From positions 1 to 41,119 of the forward strand of contig CANGHG010000002.1 of NCBI GenBank assembly GCA_947453645.1: DNA of 41,119 nt, written 5' to 3'. This DNA is from Comamonadaceae bacterium. GTDB taxonomy: Bacteria; Pseudomonadota; Gammaproteobacteria; Burkholderiales; Burkholderiaceae_C. Below are positions 16,551 through 24,267 of the stretch, piece by piece. Each line of letters starts with the position of its first letter. Within the stretch, counting starts at the first letter, position 1. Made by a program: the position numbers and the translations under genes. The notes under the pieces were generated by a model. It saw nothing but the letters and a program-made list of their open reading frames with translations. It was not told the DNA's origin and ran no database searches.

Positions 16551-17176
16551 ACGACAGCACTTTAGAAACCACAGCCATTCGCGTATGGGATTGGCCTGTT
16601 CGGGTGTTCCACTGGTCACTGGCGTTGTGCGTGTTCATCGCCTTTTTCACAGGCGAAAGCGAGCAATACAGTTTGCTGCACCAAACCTTGGGCTATGCCG
16701 CTGCAGGCTTGATCGCCTTTCGATTGGTTTGGGGTGTGGTCGGCACACGTTACGCCCGTTTTCAAGCGTTTGTGCGCGGGCCAAAAGCGGTGTGGACTTA
16801 TGTGAACAGCATTCGACAAGGCCATGCAGAGCACCATGTGGGCCACAACCCTGTGGGTGGTGTGGCGGTCTTGCTGCTCATGGGCTTGGTGGCTTTGACT
16901 GCCTTGTCAGGTTGGATGGTTGCGGCAGGTGACGCCCCTGGCTGGCAAGAAGAGTTGCATGAACTGGCGGCCAACACCTTGATGATGGTGGTCGCTATCC
17001 ATGTGCTGGGCGTGGTGCTCAGCAGCCGTTTGCACCGTGAAAACCTGGTGGCAGCCATACTCAGCGGCTACAAGCAAGGCCATGCGCGTGATGGGATTGC
17101 CAGGTCTTGGTGGGTCTTGGGCTTGTTGTTGTTGGCAGCCTTGATGGTCTTTATCTGGCGTCAGCTGCTACTTTGA
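16547..17176 (+). CDS. membrane cytochrome b (cytochrome b561 / hydrogenase b-type family)
   Basis: A 209-residue four- to five-helix membrane protein. WDWPVRVFHWSLA (15-27), LLHQTLGY (43-50), GHNPVGG (99-105) and the helices with LHEL (137-140) and AIHVLG (150-155) provide the paired heme-b histidines (His22, His45, His138, His152 as candidates). Such proteins pass electrons from the quinone pool to periplasmic cytochromes. Translational overlap with the DHC gene indicates it is the membrane electron donor for the DHC-SHP pair. No terminator was recognised after it. Confidence 0.9.
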   Translation: MNDSTLETTAIRVWDWPVRVFHWSLALCVFIAFFTGESEQYSLLHQTLGYAAAGLIAFRLVWGVVGTRYARFQAFVRGPKAVWTYVNSIRQGHAEHHVGHNPVGGVAVLLLMGLVALTALSGWMVAAGDAPGWQEELHELAANTLMMVVAIHVLGVVLSSRLHRENLVAAILSGYKQGHARDGIARSWWVLGLLLLAALMVFIWRQLLL

Positions 17177-17274
17177 AGCATGGTTGAGGATTCCAAATGA
17201 ACTCGAAAGCATGAGTTTCAGACTCTGGTTTCCTCTAGCCAAACCAAGGGCTTGACCGTTGTAACCTTGGGTGC

Positions 17275-18123
17275 ATGAACAGACCACCCGACCAATACAC
17301 CCAAGTCAAGGGCCACCGCATCCGCTATTGGACGCAAGGTGAGGGCGCATCCACCGTAGTGCTGCTGCACGGCATCAGTTGTTCGGTGCTGGAGTGGGAG
17401 CACAACATCGCGGCCCTGGCGCAAACGCACCAAGTCGTGGCCCTCGATTTGTTGGGTTGCGGTTTGAGCGACAAACCCGTGGACGCCGATTACGACATGC
17501 AAGCCCAAGCCCGGTTTGTGTTTGATTTCATGGACACCATGGGATTGACCTCGGTTCACCTCGTGGGCAACTCCATGGGTGGCCGCATCGCCATGGAATG
17601 CGCGGCCATGCAACCAGAGCGTGTCAAGTCCTTGGTGTTGTCGGCACCTGCGGGCATTGGTCGCGACACGCTGTTCAATTTCCGATTGGCCAGCATCCCG
17701 GTGCTGGGCGACATCCTCACCAAGCCCAGCCTGTTTGGCCTGGGCATGATTTGGAAACTCGCTTTTCACGACAAGCGCTTCGTCACCCCTGACATGGTGG
17801 CCGAGAAAGTGGCTCTGGCCCTGTTGCCCAATGCCCAAACTGTGTTCCTCAAAACGCTGCGAGGCTTTCTGAGCTTTGGTGGCTTTCTAGAGTCGCCGCG
17901 TCGGGCTTTTCTGCAGCGTATTCCCAGCATCAAGTGCCCCAGCTTGGTCATTTGGGGGCAACAAGACCAGTTTTTGCCGGTCACCCATGTGCAGGTGCTC
18001 AAGCCCTTGTTGGCGCATGCCCAATATGAGTTGATCGACCACTGCGGCCATGTGCCCATGACCGAAATCACCGATCGCTTCAATCAACTGACCAACACCT
18101 TCTTGAACCAACAAGCCGCATGA
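17275..18123 (+). CDS. alpha/beta-fold hydrolase
   Basis: A 282-residue alpha/beta hydrolase with oxyanion motif LLHGISCS (30-37), nucleophile elbow GNSMGG (Ser100), a likely acid Asp231 (WGQQDQFLP) and His259 (DHCGHVPM). These form a complete catalytic triad for an esterase, hydrolase or C-C bond hydrolase; the substrate is unknown. No signal peptide. Its stop overlaps the ATG of the BchC-like gene (ATGA, 18120-18123), so the two products are probably made together. BchO of photosynthesis clusters is also an alpha/beta hydrolase, but I see no specific resemblance that would justify that name. Confidence 0.88.
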   Translation: MNRPPDQYTQVKGHRIRYWTQGEGASTVVLLHGISCSVLEWEHNIAALAQTHQVVALDLLGCGLSDKPVDADYDMQAQARFVFDFMDTMGLTSVHLVGNSMGGRIAMECAAMQPERVKSLVLSAPAGIGRDTLFNFRLASIPVLGDILTKPSLFGLGMIWKLAFHDKRFVTPDMVAEKVALALLPNAQTVFLKTLRGFLSFGGFLESPRRAFLQRIPSIKCPSLVIWGQQDQFLPVTHVQVLKPLLAHAQYELIDHCGHVPMTEITDRFNQLTNTFLNQQAA

Positions 18124-19070
18124 CCCACGCCCAAGCCATCGTCTTTGAAGCCCCGCAAGTGCTTTCAGTGCAAACACTGGAGGTCAAGGCTTTTGAACCC
18201 CATGACATCGAGGTGCAGGTGAGTTTCAGCGGCATCAGCACCGGCACCGAGCGTTTGTTGTGGGACGGCAGCATGCCGCCGTTTCCAGGTTTGGGTTACC
18301 CCTTGGTGCCAGGCTACGAAACCGTGGGCCAGGTGGTGCGGGTGGGCGAGGGCGCTTCGGTGCAAGTGGGTGACCATGTGTTTGTGCCAGGTTCCTACAC
18401 CTTCCAAGGCGTGCGCAATATTTTTGGTGGTGCGGGCTCCAAGCTGATCGTGCCGCACGACCGTGTGGTGAAAGTGCATCCCGACCTGGGGCCCAAAGCG
18501 GTGTTGTTGGCCTTGGCTGCCACTTGCTATCACGCCATTGCATTGGGCGGCAAGCGCTCGCCCATGGTGTTTCCCGATTTGATCGTGGGCCACGGCGTCA
18601 TGGGCCGTCTGCTGGCTCGCATTTGCGTAGCCATGGGTCAAGCCGCACCCACCGTGTGGGAAACCCAAGCCTTGCGTCAATCGGGTGCGGTGGGTTACAG
18701 CGTGGTTCATCCTGATGACGACCCTCGCAAAGACTACAAAGCCATTTATGACGTGAGTGGGGACGCCTCCATTTTGAACAGCCTCATCATGCGCTTGAGC
18801 CCTGGGGGCGAAGTGGTGTTGGCCGGGTTTTACAAGCAAGACATTGGCTTTGCGTTTGCACCCGCTTTCATGCGTGAAGCCGAAATACGTGTGGCGGCGC
18901 AATGGAAAAAACAAGACCTGTTGGACGTCACGGCCTTGGTTGAGAGCGGTGCTTTGTCACTTGAGGGACTCATCACCCACACTTTTTCCGTCTCCAGAGC
19001 CCAAGAGGCTTACAAGATCGCTTTCTCCGACCCACAGTGCCTCAAAATGATGATGGACTGGCAAAACTGA
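18120..19070 (+). CDS. bchC: BchC-like medium-chain dehydrogenase (bacteriochlorophyllide dehydrogenase family)
   Basis: A 316-residue MDR-fold protein. BchC oxidises the 3-hydroxyethyl group of bacteriochlorophyllide a precursors to acetyl. The sequence shows BchC-typical SGISTGTERLLW (37-48), MPPFPGLGYPLVPGYE (52-67), LIVGHGVMGRLLAR with the Rossmann glycines (154-167), GGEVVLAGFY and CLKMMMDW at the end. The usual catalytic zinc ligands of alcohol dehydrogenases are replaced (Ser-Thr for the Cys region, Tyr in VPGYE for GHE), as in BchC. No other bacteriochlorophyll, carotenoid or reaction-centre gene is in the window, so it is either a displaced bchC or a homologue with another substrate. 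Confidence 0.7.
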   Translation: MTHAQAIVFEAPQVLSVQTLEVKAFEPHDIEVQVSFSGISTGTERLLWDGSMPPFPGLGYPLVPGYETVGQVVRVGEGASVQVGDHVFVPGSYTFQGVRNIFGGAGSKLIVPHDRVVKVHPDLGPKAVLLALAATCYHAIALGGKRSPMVFPDLIVGHGVMGRLLARICVAMGQAAPTVWETQALRQSGAVGYSVVHPDDDPRKDYKAIYDVSGDASILNSLIMRLSPGGEVVLAGFYKQDIGFAFAPAFMREAEIRVAAQWKKQDLLDVTALVESGALSLEGLITHTFSVSRAQEAYKIAFSDPQCLKMMMDWQN

Positions 19071-19086
19071 TAATCAAGACTTCACC

Positions 19087-19374
19087 ATGAAACAACAACC
19101 TCAAACATTTGAAGATTTCACGGCCATTGCCATCGACGAGGGCTTCGACGAAGTCTTGGTGCGTGAATGGACCCCTGCTTTGGTGATCGACACCCACACC
19201 CATCCTTTTGACGTGAGCGCTTGGGTGGTGCGTGGTGAATTCAAACTCACTGTCGGTGACAAAGAAATCAAGCTCAAAGCAGGTGACCCTTTCCGATTGG
19301 CACGAGACATTCCCCATGCAGAGCACTACGGCCCAGAAGGCGCCACCGTGTGGGTGGCCAGGGCCAACCCATGA
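19087..19374 (+). CDS. small cupin-domain protein
   Basis: A 95-residue single-domain cupin. The two cupin motifs are visible as DTHTHPFDVSAWVVRGEF (about 35-52, supplying His and the later Glu) and DPFRLARDIPHAEHYGPEG (about 67-85, supplying the C-terminal His). Conserved histidines imply a bound metal. Function is not predictable; small cupins are often sensors or isomerases. It lies 16 nt after the BchC-like gene and its stop overlaps the next small gene. Confidence 0.85.
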   Translation: MKQQPQTFEDFTAIAIDEGFDEVLVREWTPALVIDTHTHPFDVSAWVVRGEFKLTVGDKEIKLKAGDPFRLARDIPHAEHYGPEGATVWVARANP

Positions 19375-19502
19375 GCGACACCGACAAACCTTCTTTGGAA
19401 GACCGTGCGCTCAAATACATCGAGAGTCACAACAAGCAAATCTGGATCGCCATTGCCATCCTTGCGGTGGTCGTGGTCCTCATCAAACGCAGCAACGCTT
19501 GA
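19371..19502 (+). CDS. 43-residue single-pass membrane peptide
   Basis: The ATG at 19371 overlaps the cupin stop (ATGA). The peptide has a charged N-terminal half (SDTDKPSLEDRALKYIESHNK) and a hydrophobic helix of about 18 residues (IWIAIAILAVVVVLI) ending in KRSNA, so it should sit with its N terminus on one side and a positively charged tail. It is too short for family assignment. Translational coupling with the three genes upstream and the clean stop before the convergent PPK2 gene suggest it is real. Confidence 0.6.
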   Translation: MSDTDKPSLEDRALKYIESHNKQIWIAIAILAVVVVLIKRSNA

Positions 19503-19508
19503 GGGCGC

Positions 19509-20321
19509 TTAGTCCAGTTTCACTTTGCTCAAATCAAACGTGGGTTTGGGCATGCTGAGCTTCATGCCCTCCAAAGTGTGCACCAACAACTCGGCTAAAA
19601 AATAATCACGGTAAGGCTTGCTGTCGGCAGGTACGATGTACCAAGGCGCGTTGTCGGTGCTGGTGGCCGCTAAGGCGTCTTGATAGGCCTGCATGTAGTC
19701 CGACCAAAGGACGCGGTCTTCAAAATCCGAGGCCTGCAGTTTCCAGTGCTTGTGCGGGTCGTCCAAGCGCGCCTGCAGGCGTTTTTTTTGTTCTTTTTTC
19801 GAGATGTGCAAATAGCATTTCAACACCGTGATGCCTTCATCGTGCAGCATGGCTTCGAAGTTCAAAATATCTTTGTAGCGACTTTCAACGGTTTTGGCTT
19901 TGATCCAACCCCGCACCCTCGTCACCAGCACGTCTTCATAGTGACTGCGGTTGAAGATCACCATGTCGCCGCGTCCTGGTACTTTGCGATGGACACGCCA
20001 TAAAAAATCGTGACGCTTCTCTTCATCATTGGGGGCACTGAAGGCGTGTGCTTGCACGCCCAAGGGACTGATGTGCGAGAACACACGGCGAATGACACCG
20101 TCTTTGCCTGAAGTGTCCATGCCTTGCAGCACCAGCAACAAACCGCGTGACTTGCCTGCATACAAAGTGGTTTGCAACTTGTTGAGCTTGTCAAACAAGG
20201 GCTTCATGTCCTGAGTATCAGCATCAAAGTCTTTGGCCTCAGCGGGCAGGGTCTTCACCTCTTCCAAGTTGAAACCACTGTCTTTTTTCACCAGCCAAGG
20301 CTGAAAAAAATCTTTGCTCAT
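19509..20321 (-). CDS. ppk2: polyphosphate kinase 2 family protein
   Basis: A 270-residue cytosolic PPK2. These enzymes transfer phosphate between polyphosphate and nucleoside mono- or diphosphates. The Walker A-like GMDTSGKDG (67-75), the following SHISPLGV, and the Walker B/lid region VIFNRSHYEDVLVTRV (111-126) are diagnostic. Length and motif order fit the one-domain group that phosphorylates AMP or ADP; the class cannot be fixed by eye. It overlaps the NCS2 permease gene by 1 bp, so nucleotide uptake and polyphosphate-driven nucleotide phosphorylation may be co-expressed. Confidence 0.92.
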   Translation of the reverse strand: MSKDFFQPWLVKKDSGFNLEEVKTLPAEAKDFDADTQDMKPLFDKLNKLQTTLYAGKSRGLLLVLQGMDTSGKDGVIRRVFSHISPLGVQAHAFSAPNDEEKRHDFLWRVHRKVPGRGDMVIFNRSHYEDVLVTRVRGWIKAKTVESRYKDILNFEAMLHDEGITVLKCYLHISKKEQKKRLQARLDDPHKHWKLQASDFEDRVLWSDYMQAYQDALAATSTDNAPWYIVPADSKPYRDYFLAELLVHTLEGMKLSMPKPTFDLSKVKLD

Positions 20322-21811
20322 CAGTGGCTCGAATGCATGTGTGCAGCTTGGGTGCTGCCATGAGTGTCTTTGGATGCCCCGTTGAACAACAGGTTCAACA
20401 GCACCGCACTCAAAGAGGCCAGCAAAATACCCGATTCAATCAGGGGGTGCCAAGTGTGGCTCATCCATTGTTTGAAATTGGGCGCAACCAAGGGAATCAT
20501 GCCCATGCCCAAAGACACGGCCACGATGAACAAGTTGTTGCGGTTGTGGGTGAAGTCCACACTGCCCAAGATGCGCATGCCAGTGGCGGCCACCATCCCA
20601 AACATGACCAAACCAGCGCCGCCCAACACAAAAGTGGGCAAAGACTCCACCAGGGCGGCCATCTTGGGAATCAGGCCCAGGGCAATCAGGATCAAACCAG
20701 CAGCCACGCACACAAAGCGGCTGCGCACGCCTGTGACACCCACCAAGCCCACGTTTTGTGAAAAGCTGGTGTAGGGGAAGGTGTTGAAGATGCCGCCAAT
20801 CAAGGTGCCCAAACCATCGGTGCGCAATCCGCGAGACAAGTCGGCTTGCTCAACTGGCTTGTGGGTCATTTCACCCAGCGCCAAAAACATGCCGGTGGAC
20901 TCGATCATCACCACCACCATGACCAAGCTCATGGTGAAAATCAAGACAGGGTCAAACACGGGCGTGCCAAATTGAAACGGTGTGACCAAGGCAAACCAAC
21001 TGGCTTTGGCCACTTTGTCAAAGTTCATCATGCCCAGGGCGACTGCCACCACGGCCCCCACCACGATGCCCACCAAGACCGACACATTGGCCAAAAAGCC
21101 TTTGGCAAACTTGGCCACCATGAGGATGGACAACAGCACCAAGGCCGACATGCCGATGTTGGGCAAGCTGGCATACAGCGGATTGGGTTGCGAGGGCGCG
21201 ATGTTCATGCCTGCTGGTGGCGCAGTGATGGTGGCGCCAGTGGCTTGTGCGGCTTCGGTGATGCTGGCCATCCATTGCACATGTTCAGGGTTGACGATTT
21301 GCGGCGCTGTGGGTCCCACAGGGTTGCCAAACACCCAGTTGATACCAATGCGCATGAGAGAAATACCAATGACGGTGATGACCGTGCCTGTGACCACGGG
21401 CGGGAAAAAGGCGAGTAAACGGCTCATGAGCGGCGCCAACAGCATGGCGATAACGCCTGCACCCATGATGGCGCCAAAAATCATTTGCGCACCCAGTTCA
21501 CCCGGATGCCCATTGGCGATGGCCAACATGGGGCCAACAGCGGCAAAGGTGACGCCCATCATGACCGGCAGTTGAATGCCAAACCAGCGGGTGACTCCCC
21601 AAGATTGAATCAGGGTGACCAAACCACAGCAAAACAAGTCAGCGGAGATCAGCATGGCGACTTGTTCGGGGGACAGCTTCAGGGCGCGGCCAATGATGAG
21701 TGGTACCGCAATGGCACCTGCGTACATGACCAACACATGTTGCAAACCCAAGGTGCCTAAGCGAAGCAAGGGAAGTTGTTCATCAACTGAATGGGTGTTG
21801 GAAGTTGACAT
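20321..21811 (-). CDS. NCS2 (NAT) family nucleobase permease
   Basis: A 496-residue inner-membrane symporter of the uracil/xanthine permease family, with the expected 14 hydrophobic segments. It has LGLQHVLVMYAGAIAVPLIIG near the N terminus, the substrate-site Glu in VVVMIESTGMFLALGE, and the NAT signature SQNVGLVGVTGVRSR followed by a long hydrophobic tail. Q-N-x-G with R-S-R leans towards xanthine or uric acid carriers rather than uracil, but this is inference. It is upstream of, and overlaps, the PPK2 gene. A histidine-rich C terminus (HGSTQAAHMHSSH) is unusual but short. Confidence 0.92.
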   Translation of the reverse strand: MSTSNTHSVDEQLPLLRLGTLGLQHVLVMYAGAIAVPLIIGRALKLSPEQVAMLISADLFCCGLVTLIQSWGVTRWFGIQLPVMMGVTFAAVGPMLAIANGHPGELGAQMIFGAIMGAGVIAMLLAPLMSRLLAFFPPVVTGTVITVIGISLMRIGINWVFGNPVGPTAPQIVNPEHVQWMASITEAAQATGATITAPPAGMNIAPSQPNPLYASLPNIGMSALVLLSILMVAKFAKGFLANVSVLVGIVVGAVVAVALGMMNFDKVAKASWFALVTPFQFGTPVFDPVLIFTMSLVMVVVMIESTGMFLALGEMTHKPVEQADLSRGLRTDGLGTLIGGIFNTFPYTSFSQNVGLVGVTGVRSRFVCVAAGLILIALGLIPKMAALVESLPTFVLGGAGLVMFGMVAATGMRILGSVDFTHNRNNLFIVAVSLGMGMIPLVAPNFKQWMSHTWHPLIESGILLASLSAVLLNLLFNGASKDTHGSTQAAHMHSSH

Positions 21812-21849
21812 CTTGGGCCCTTAGGAAAAATAGTTGATTCAGTGTAATG

Positions 21850-21881
21850 AAAAAAGCCCCTTCAAATTGAAGGGGCCTTTG
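21850..21881 (-). terminator. intrinsic terminator after the K+ channel gene
   Basis: On the minus strand an 8-bp perfect stem GCCCCTTC (21869-21876 reversed) / GAAGGGGC (21856-21863 reversed) with a 5-nt loop is followed by TTTTTT. It lies between the channel stop (21897) and the NCS2 start (21811), so it separates those two transcription units. Confidence 0.88.
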
Positions 21882-21896
21882 GGGAATCGCAAGAGA

Positions 21897-22928
21897 TCAC
21901 AGCGTGTGGGTTCTGCTCTTGATGTCTTCCTCTGACAACAAAACCAATTCGTCTGCGCGCTTCGCGCTGATCCAATGGCGAGCGACCATCAATTTCAGGA
22001 TGGTTTCTCGTGTCGCTGAGGGTTGATCTTCATCGGTCATTTGTTCACCAAACAGCAAGACCATGATGGTTTTGCCCACGATGTTCAACAAAATACCAAA
22101 CAGTACCAAGCCCAGCAACATGGTCACGCCTGCAATCACCCGACCTCCAAAAGTGAGCGGGAACATGTCGCCGTAACCGGTGGTGGTCAAGGTCACGATA
22201 CACCACCACATGGCAGCAGGAATGGACGTGTAGAAGCGCTTGTCTTCAGGGATGGGGTTGCCACTGATGGGGTCCAGCGGCATGAACTTGGAGGCCTCAG
22301 GGGGTGCGTCAGCAGGCAGGGGGTTGGCCGCGATTTGCGCGTCCAGCGCAGCTTGCCCAGTCGCCAGGGCTTCAGCCGAGTACAAGTTACCTTCAACGTA
22401 GTACATCAGGGTGCTGGAGATCATGACCACCGAGAACAAGGCGATGAAGTAAATCTTGAGGTTGGTCAGAATGGGGTTGGAAGTCTCCAGGCTTTCGCTG
22501 ATTCTTTGTAAAGCAATCCGTGCCATTTTGAGCACTCGAAGCACCCGCACCACACGCAAGACCCGCAATACCTTGGAGCCTTGCAAGGCGGTCAGGTTCA
22601 TGATCATGAGGTAGGTGGGCAAAATCGAAATCAAATCCACCAAGCCCCAGAAGCTGAAGAAGTACTTCACCCGGTCTTTGGCGAAGTAGAGGTTGCCCAG
22701 GTAGTCGATGGTGAAGAAGAACACCGCGAAATATTCAATCAATTTGAATAAATTTGCATGTTCAGTGGCATAGGGCTCGACGGTTTCACCCGCCAAGGAC
22801 AAGCAAGAAATCAAAATGGCCAGGTTGATGACACCAACCCAACGTTGGAAAATGTTGGAGGTCGGTTCGGTGAACATCAGCTCCAGCAGCCCTTTGTCCG
22901 CTGGGCTGGAATGAACGGCTTGATTCAT
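21897..22928 (-). CDS. voltage-gated potassium channel with long pore turret
   Basis: A 343-residue six-helix cation channel. S4 carries the regularly spaced arginines in VLRVLRVVRVLRVLKMAR (about 120-137), S5 is about 156-176, the selectivity filter is TLTTTGYGD (246-254) and S6 is about 261-290. This is a Kv-type K+ channel. The extracellular segment between S5 and the pore helix, about 177-230, is long and rich in Ala, Pro and acidic residues, more than most bacterial Kv channels have. The start at 22928 is preferred because AAGGAA lies 8 nt upstream. It stands as a single-gene unit with its own terminator. Confidence 0.92.
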   Translation of the reverse strand: MNQAVHSSPADKGLLELMFTEPTSNIFQRWVGVINLAILISCLSLAGETVEPYATEHANLFKLIEYFAVFFFTIDYLGNLYFAKDRVKYFFSFWGLVDLISILPTYLMIMNLTALQGSKVLRVLRVVRVLRVLKMARIALQRISESLETSNPILTNLKIYFIALFSVVMISSTLMYYVEGNLYSAEALATGQAALDAQIAANPLPADAPPEASKFMPLDPISGNPIPEDKRFYTSIPAAMWWCIVTLTTTGYGDMFPLTFGGRVIAGVTMLLGLVLFGILLNIVGKTIMVLLFGEQMTDEDQPSATRETILKLMVARHWISAKRADELVLLSEEDIKSRTHTL

Positions 22929-23090
22929 GGGAAATTCCTTGTCAATAATTGATAAATAAGGGCAACTTGTGCATTTTGCCAAATTTGAAGGAGATTTTTG
23001 AAATTATGGTCAATTGATATCAAATTTGAAAATTTTTCAGACTTCTCTATCCCATACTTGCCAGCTCATTGCCAATGAAAGCCCCATGCC
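22929..23090. promoter_or_regulatory. AT-rich divergent promoter region
   Basis: A 162-bp gap between the divergent channel and hydratase genes, markedly AT-rich. It contains a direct repeat CAAATTTGAA at 22980-22989 and 23021-23030 (41 bp apart) and a palindrome TTGATATCAA at 23014-23023. The region must hold both promoters. I cannot fix -35/-10 boxes with confidence; the repeats are candidate operator sites. Confidence 0.4.
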
Positions 23091-23873
23091 ATGACCACCT
23101 TTGATACAGCCGCCCAACAACTTTTACCCGCATGGCTCAACAGCCAACAGTTGCCTGGACTCGACCCTGGCCACAAGCCACAAAACCGCGCACAGGGCTA
23201 TCAGGTTCAGCAAGCCTTATTTATCGCAAGCCAAGACAGCACTTGGGGCTGGAAGATCGCAGCCACCAGTCTGGCGGGGCAACAGCACATTGGGGTGACG
23301 GGTCCATTGGCGGGGCGTTTGCTGCATTCCAGACGCTTGGCACCAGGGGCGGATGTGTCGCTCAAGGGCAATGTGATGCGGGTCATGGAAGCGGAGTTTG
23401 CCTTTCACATCGGCCAAGATATTCTTGGCGCATCCCATGCGCTGACACAAGATGAGGTGATGGCCTGCGTGGACGCACTTCACTTGGCGATTGAAATTCC
23501 CAACTCCAGGTACAGCGACTTTGAGCACGTGGGCGAGGCCTCCTTGATTGCCGACTTTGCTTGTGCAGGCCATGTGGTGATGGGCCCCGAGGTGACCACG
23601 CCTTGGCGCGACAAAGCCCTCAATCTGCATGCGGTGCAAGTGCTGCGTCAAGGCGAGGTAGTGGGGAAGGGCACGGGCGCGAATGTCTTGGGTGACCCTC
23701 GTTTGGCGCTGACTTGGTTGGCCAATGAGTTGATTGGCCATGGCCTGCATTTAAGGACGGGCGACACCGTCATCACAGGCACTTGCGTGGTGCCTGTGCC
23801 TGTGGCCGAGGGCGATCACATGGTGGCTGACTTTGGCGATCTGGGGCAGATCACGGTTGCGTTCACGGTTTAG
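23091..23873 (+). CDS. 2-keto-4-pentenoate hydratase / FAH-family protein
   Basis: A 260-residue cytosolic enzyme of the fumarylacetoacetase-like hydratase/decarboxylase family (MhpD, DmpE, DmpH). Visible are GYQVQQALF, GWKIAATS, the metal-binding MEAEFAFHIG (about 99-108, E-x-E), EIPNSRY, NFACAG-like ADFACAGHVVMG and the final TGTCVVPVPVAEGD. These enzymes hydrate or decarboxylate 2-oxo acids from aromatic ring cleavage. Which reaction is catalysed cannot be decided. The 3' end overlaps the convergent adhesin-E-like gene by 11 bp. Confidence 0.88.
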   Translation: MTTFDTAAQQLLPAWLNSQQLPGLDPGHKPQNRAQGYQVQQALFIASQDSTWGWKIAATSLAGQQHIGVTGPLAGRLLHSRRLAPGADVSLKGNVMRVMEAEFAFHIGQDILGASHALTQDEVMACVDALHLAIEIPNSRYSDFEHVGEASLIADFACAGHVVMGPEVTTPWRDKALNLHAVQVLRQGEVVGKGTGANVLGDPRLALTWLANELIGHGLHLRTGDTVITGTCVVPVPVAEGDHMVADFGDLGQITVAFTV

Positions 23874-24249
23874 CGCAAGCCTTTTTCCACATCATCTCCA
23901 GCGCGCTGCCCGCAGTGAGTGCGGCCCAAGGCTTGGCTTCGGTGTCGGTGTTCAAAGCCCCACCGTTGGCCATGTTTTCGGGGTAAATGCTCAAGCTCAG
24001 TTGACGTGTTTGCTTTTTCTCACAGTCAAATTCGTTCACAAACTTGGCGGACAAGTAGTCCACGCCACCCCAGTGTTGTTGCTGATGAAAGTCTTGCGAA
24101 CCTTCAGCTTTGATGAGGGCGCCATTTTTCTCTGCGCCGTCGAGGTTGATGTAAATGATGGACTCTTTGGTTTCACCCACCAAGGCCAAGCCCGCGTGGG
24201 CTTGAAAGGCCGTCAGGCCAGTGGCTAAAACAACAAGTAATTGGCGCAT
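23863..24249 (-). CDS. surface-adhesin E-like exported protein
   Basis: A 128-residue protein with a signal peptide (MRQLLVVLATGLTAFQAHA) and a body of alternating polar strands: LALVGETKESIIYINLDG, a Q-rich middle, then FVNEFDCEKKQTRQLSLSIY and a last cysteine near the end. This pattern with two conserved cysteines fits the adhesin-E (PF16747-type) domain common in betaproteobacteria, of unknown function outside Haemophilus. The start at 24249 is chosen because AAGGA sits 7 nt before it. It is the last gene of a chrA-VOC-adhesin cluster. Confidence 0.75.
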   Translation of the reverse strand: MRQLLVVLATGLTAFQAHAGLALVGETKESIIYINLDGAEKNGALIKAEGSQDFHQQQHWGGVDYLSAKFVNEFDCEKKQTRQLSLSIYPENMANGGALNTDTEAKPWAALTAGSALEMMWKKACAKP

Positions 24250-24267
24250 CAACAGTCCTTTGCTCAT

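Noticed and set aside
17197-17271. Inverted repeats (CTC...GAG and CCAAGG...CCTTGG) between the cytochrome b and hydrolase genes
   Set aside because: Stems are only 5-6 bp with long loops and no T-run; not strong enough to call a terminator or operator.
17275-19070. Photosynthesis gene cluster suggested by the BchC-like gene
   Set aside because: No other bacteriochlorophyll, carotenoid, reaction-centre or antenna gene occurs in the window; one homologue is not enough.
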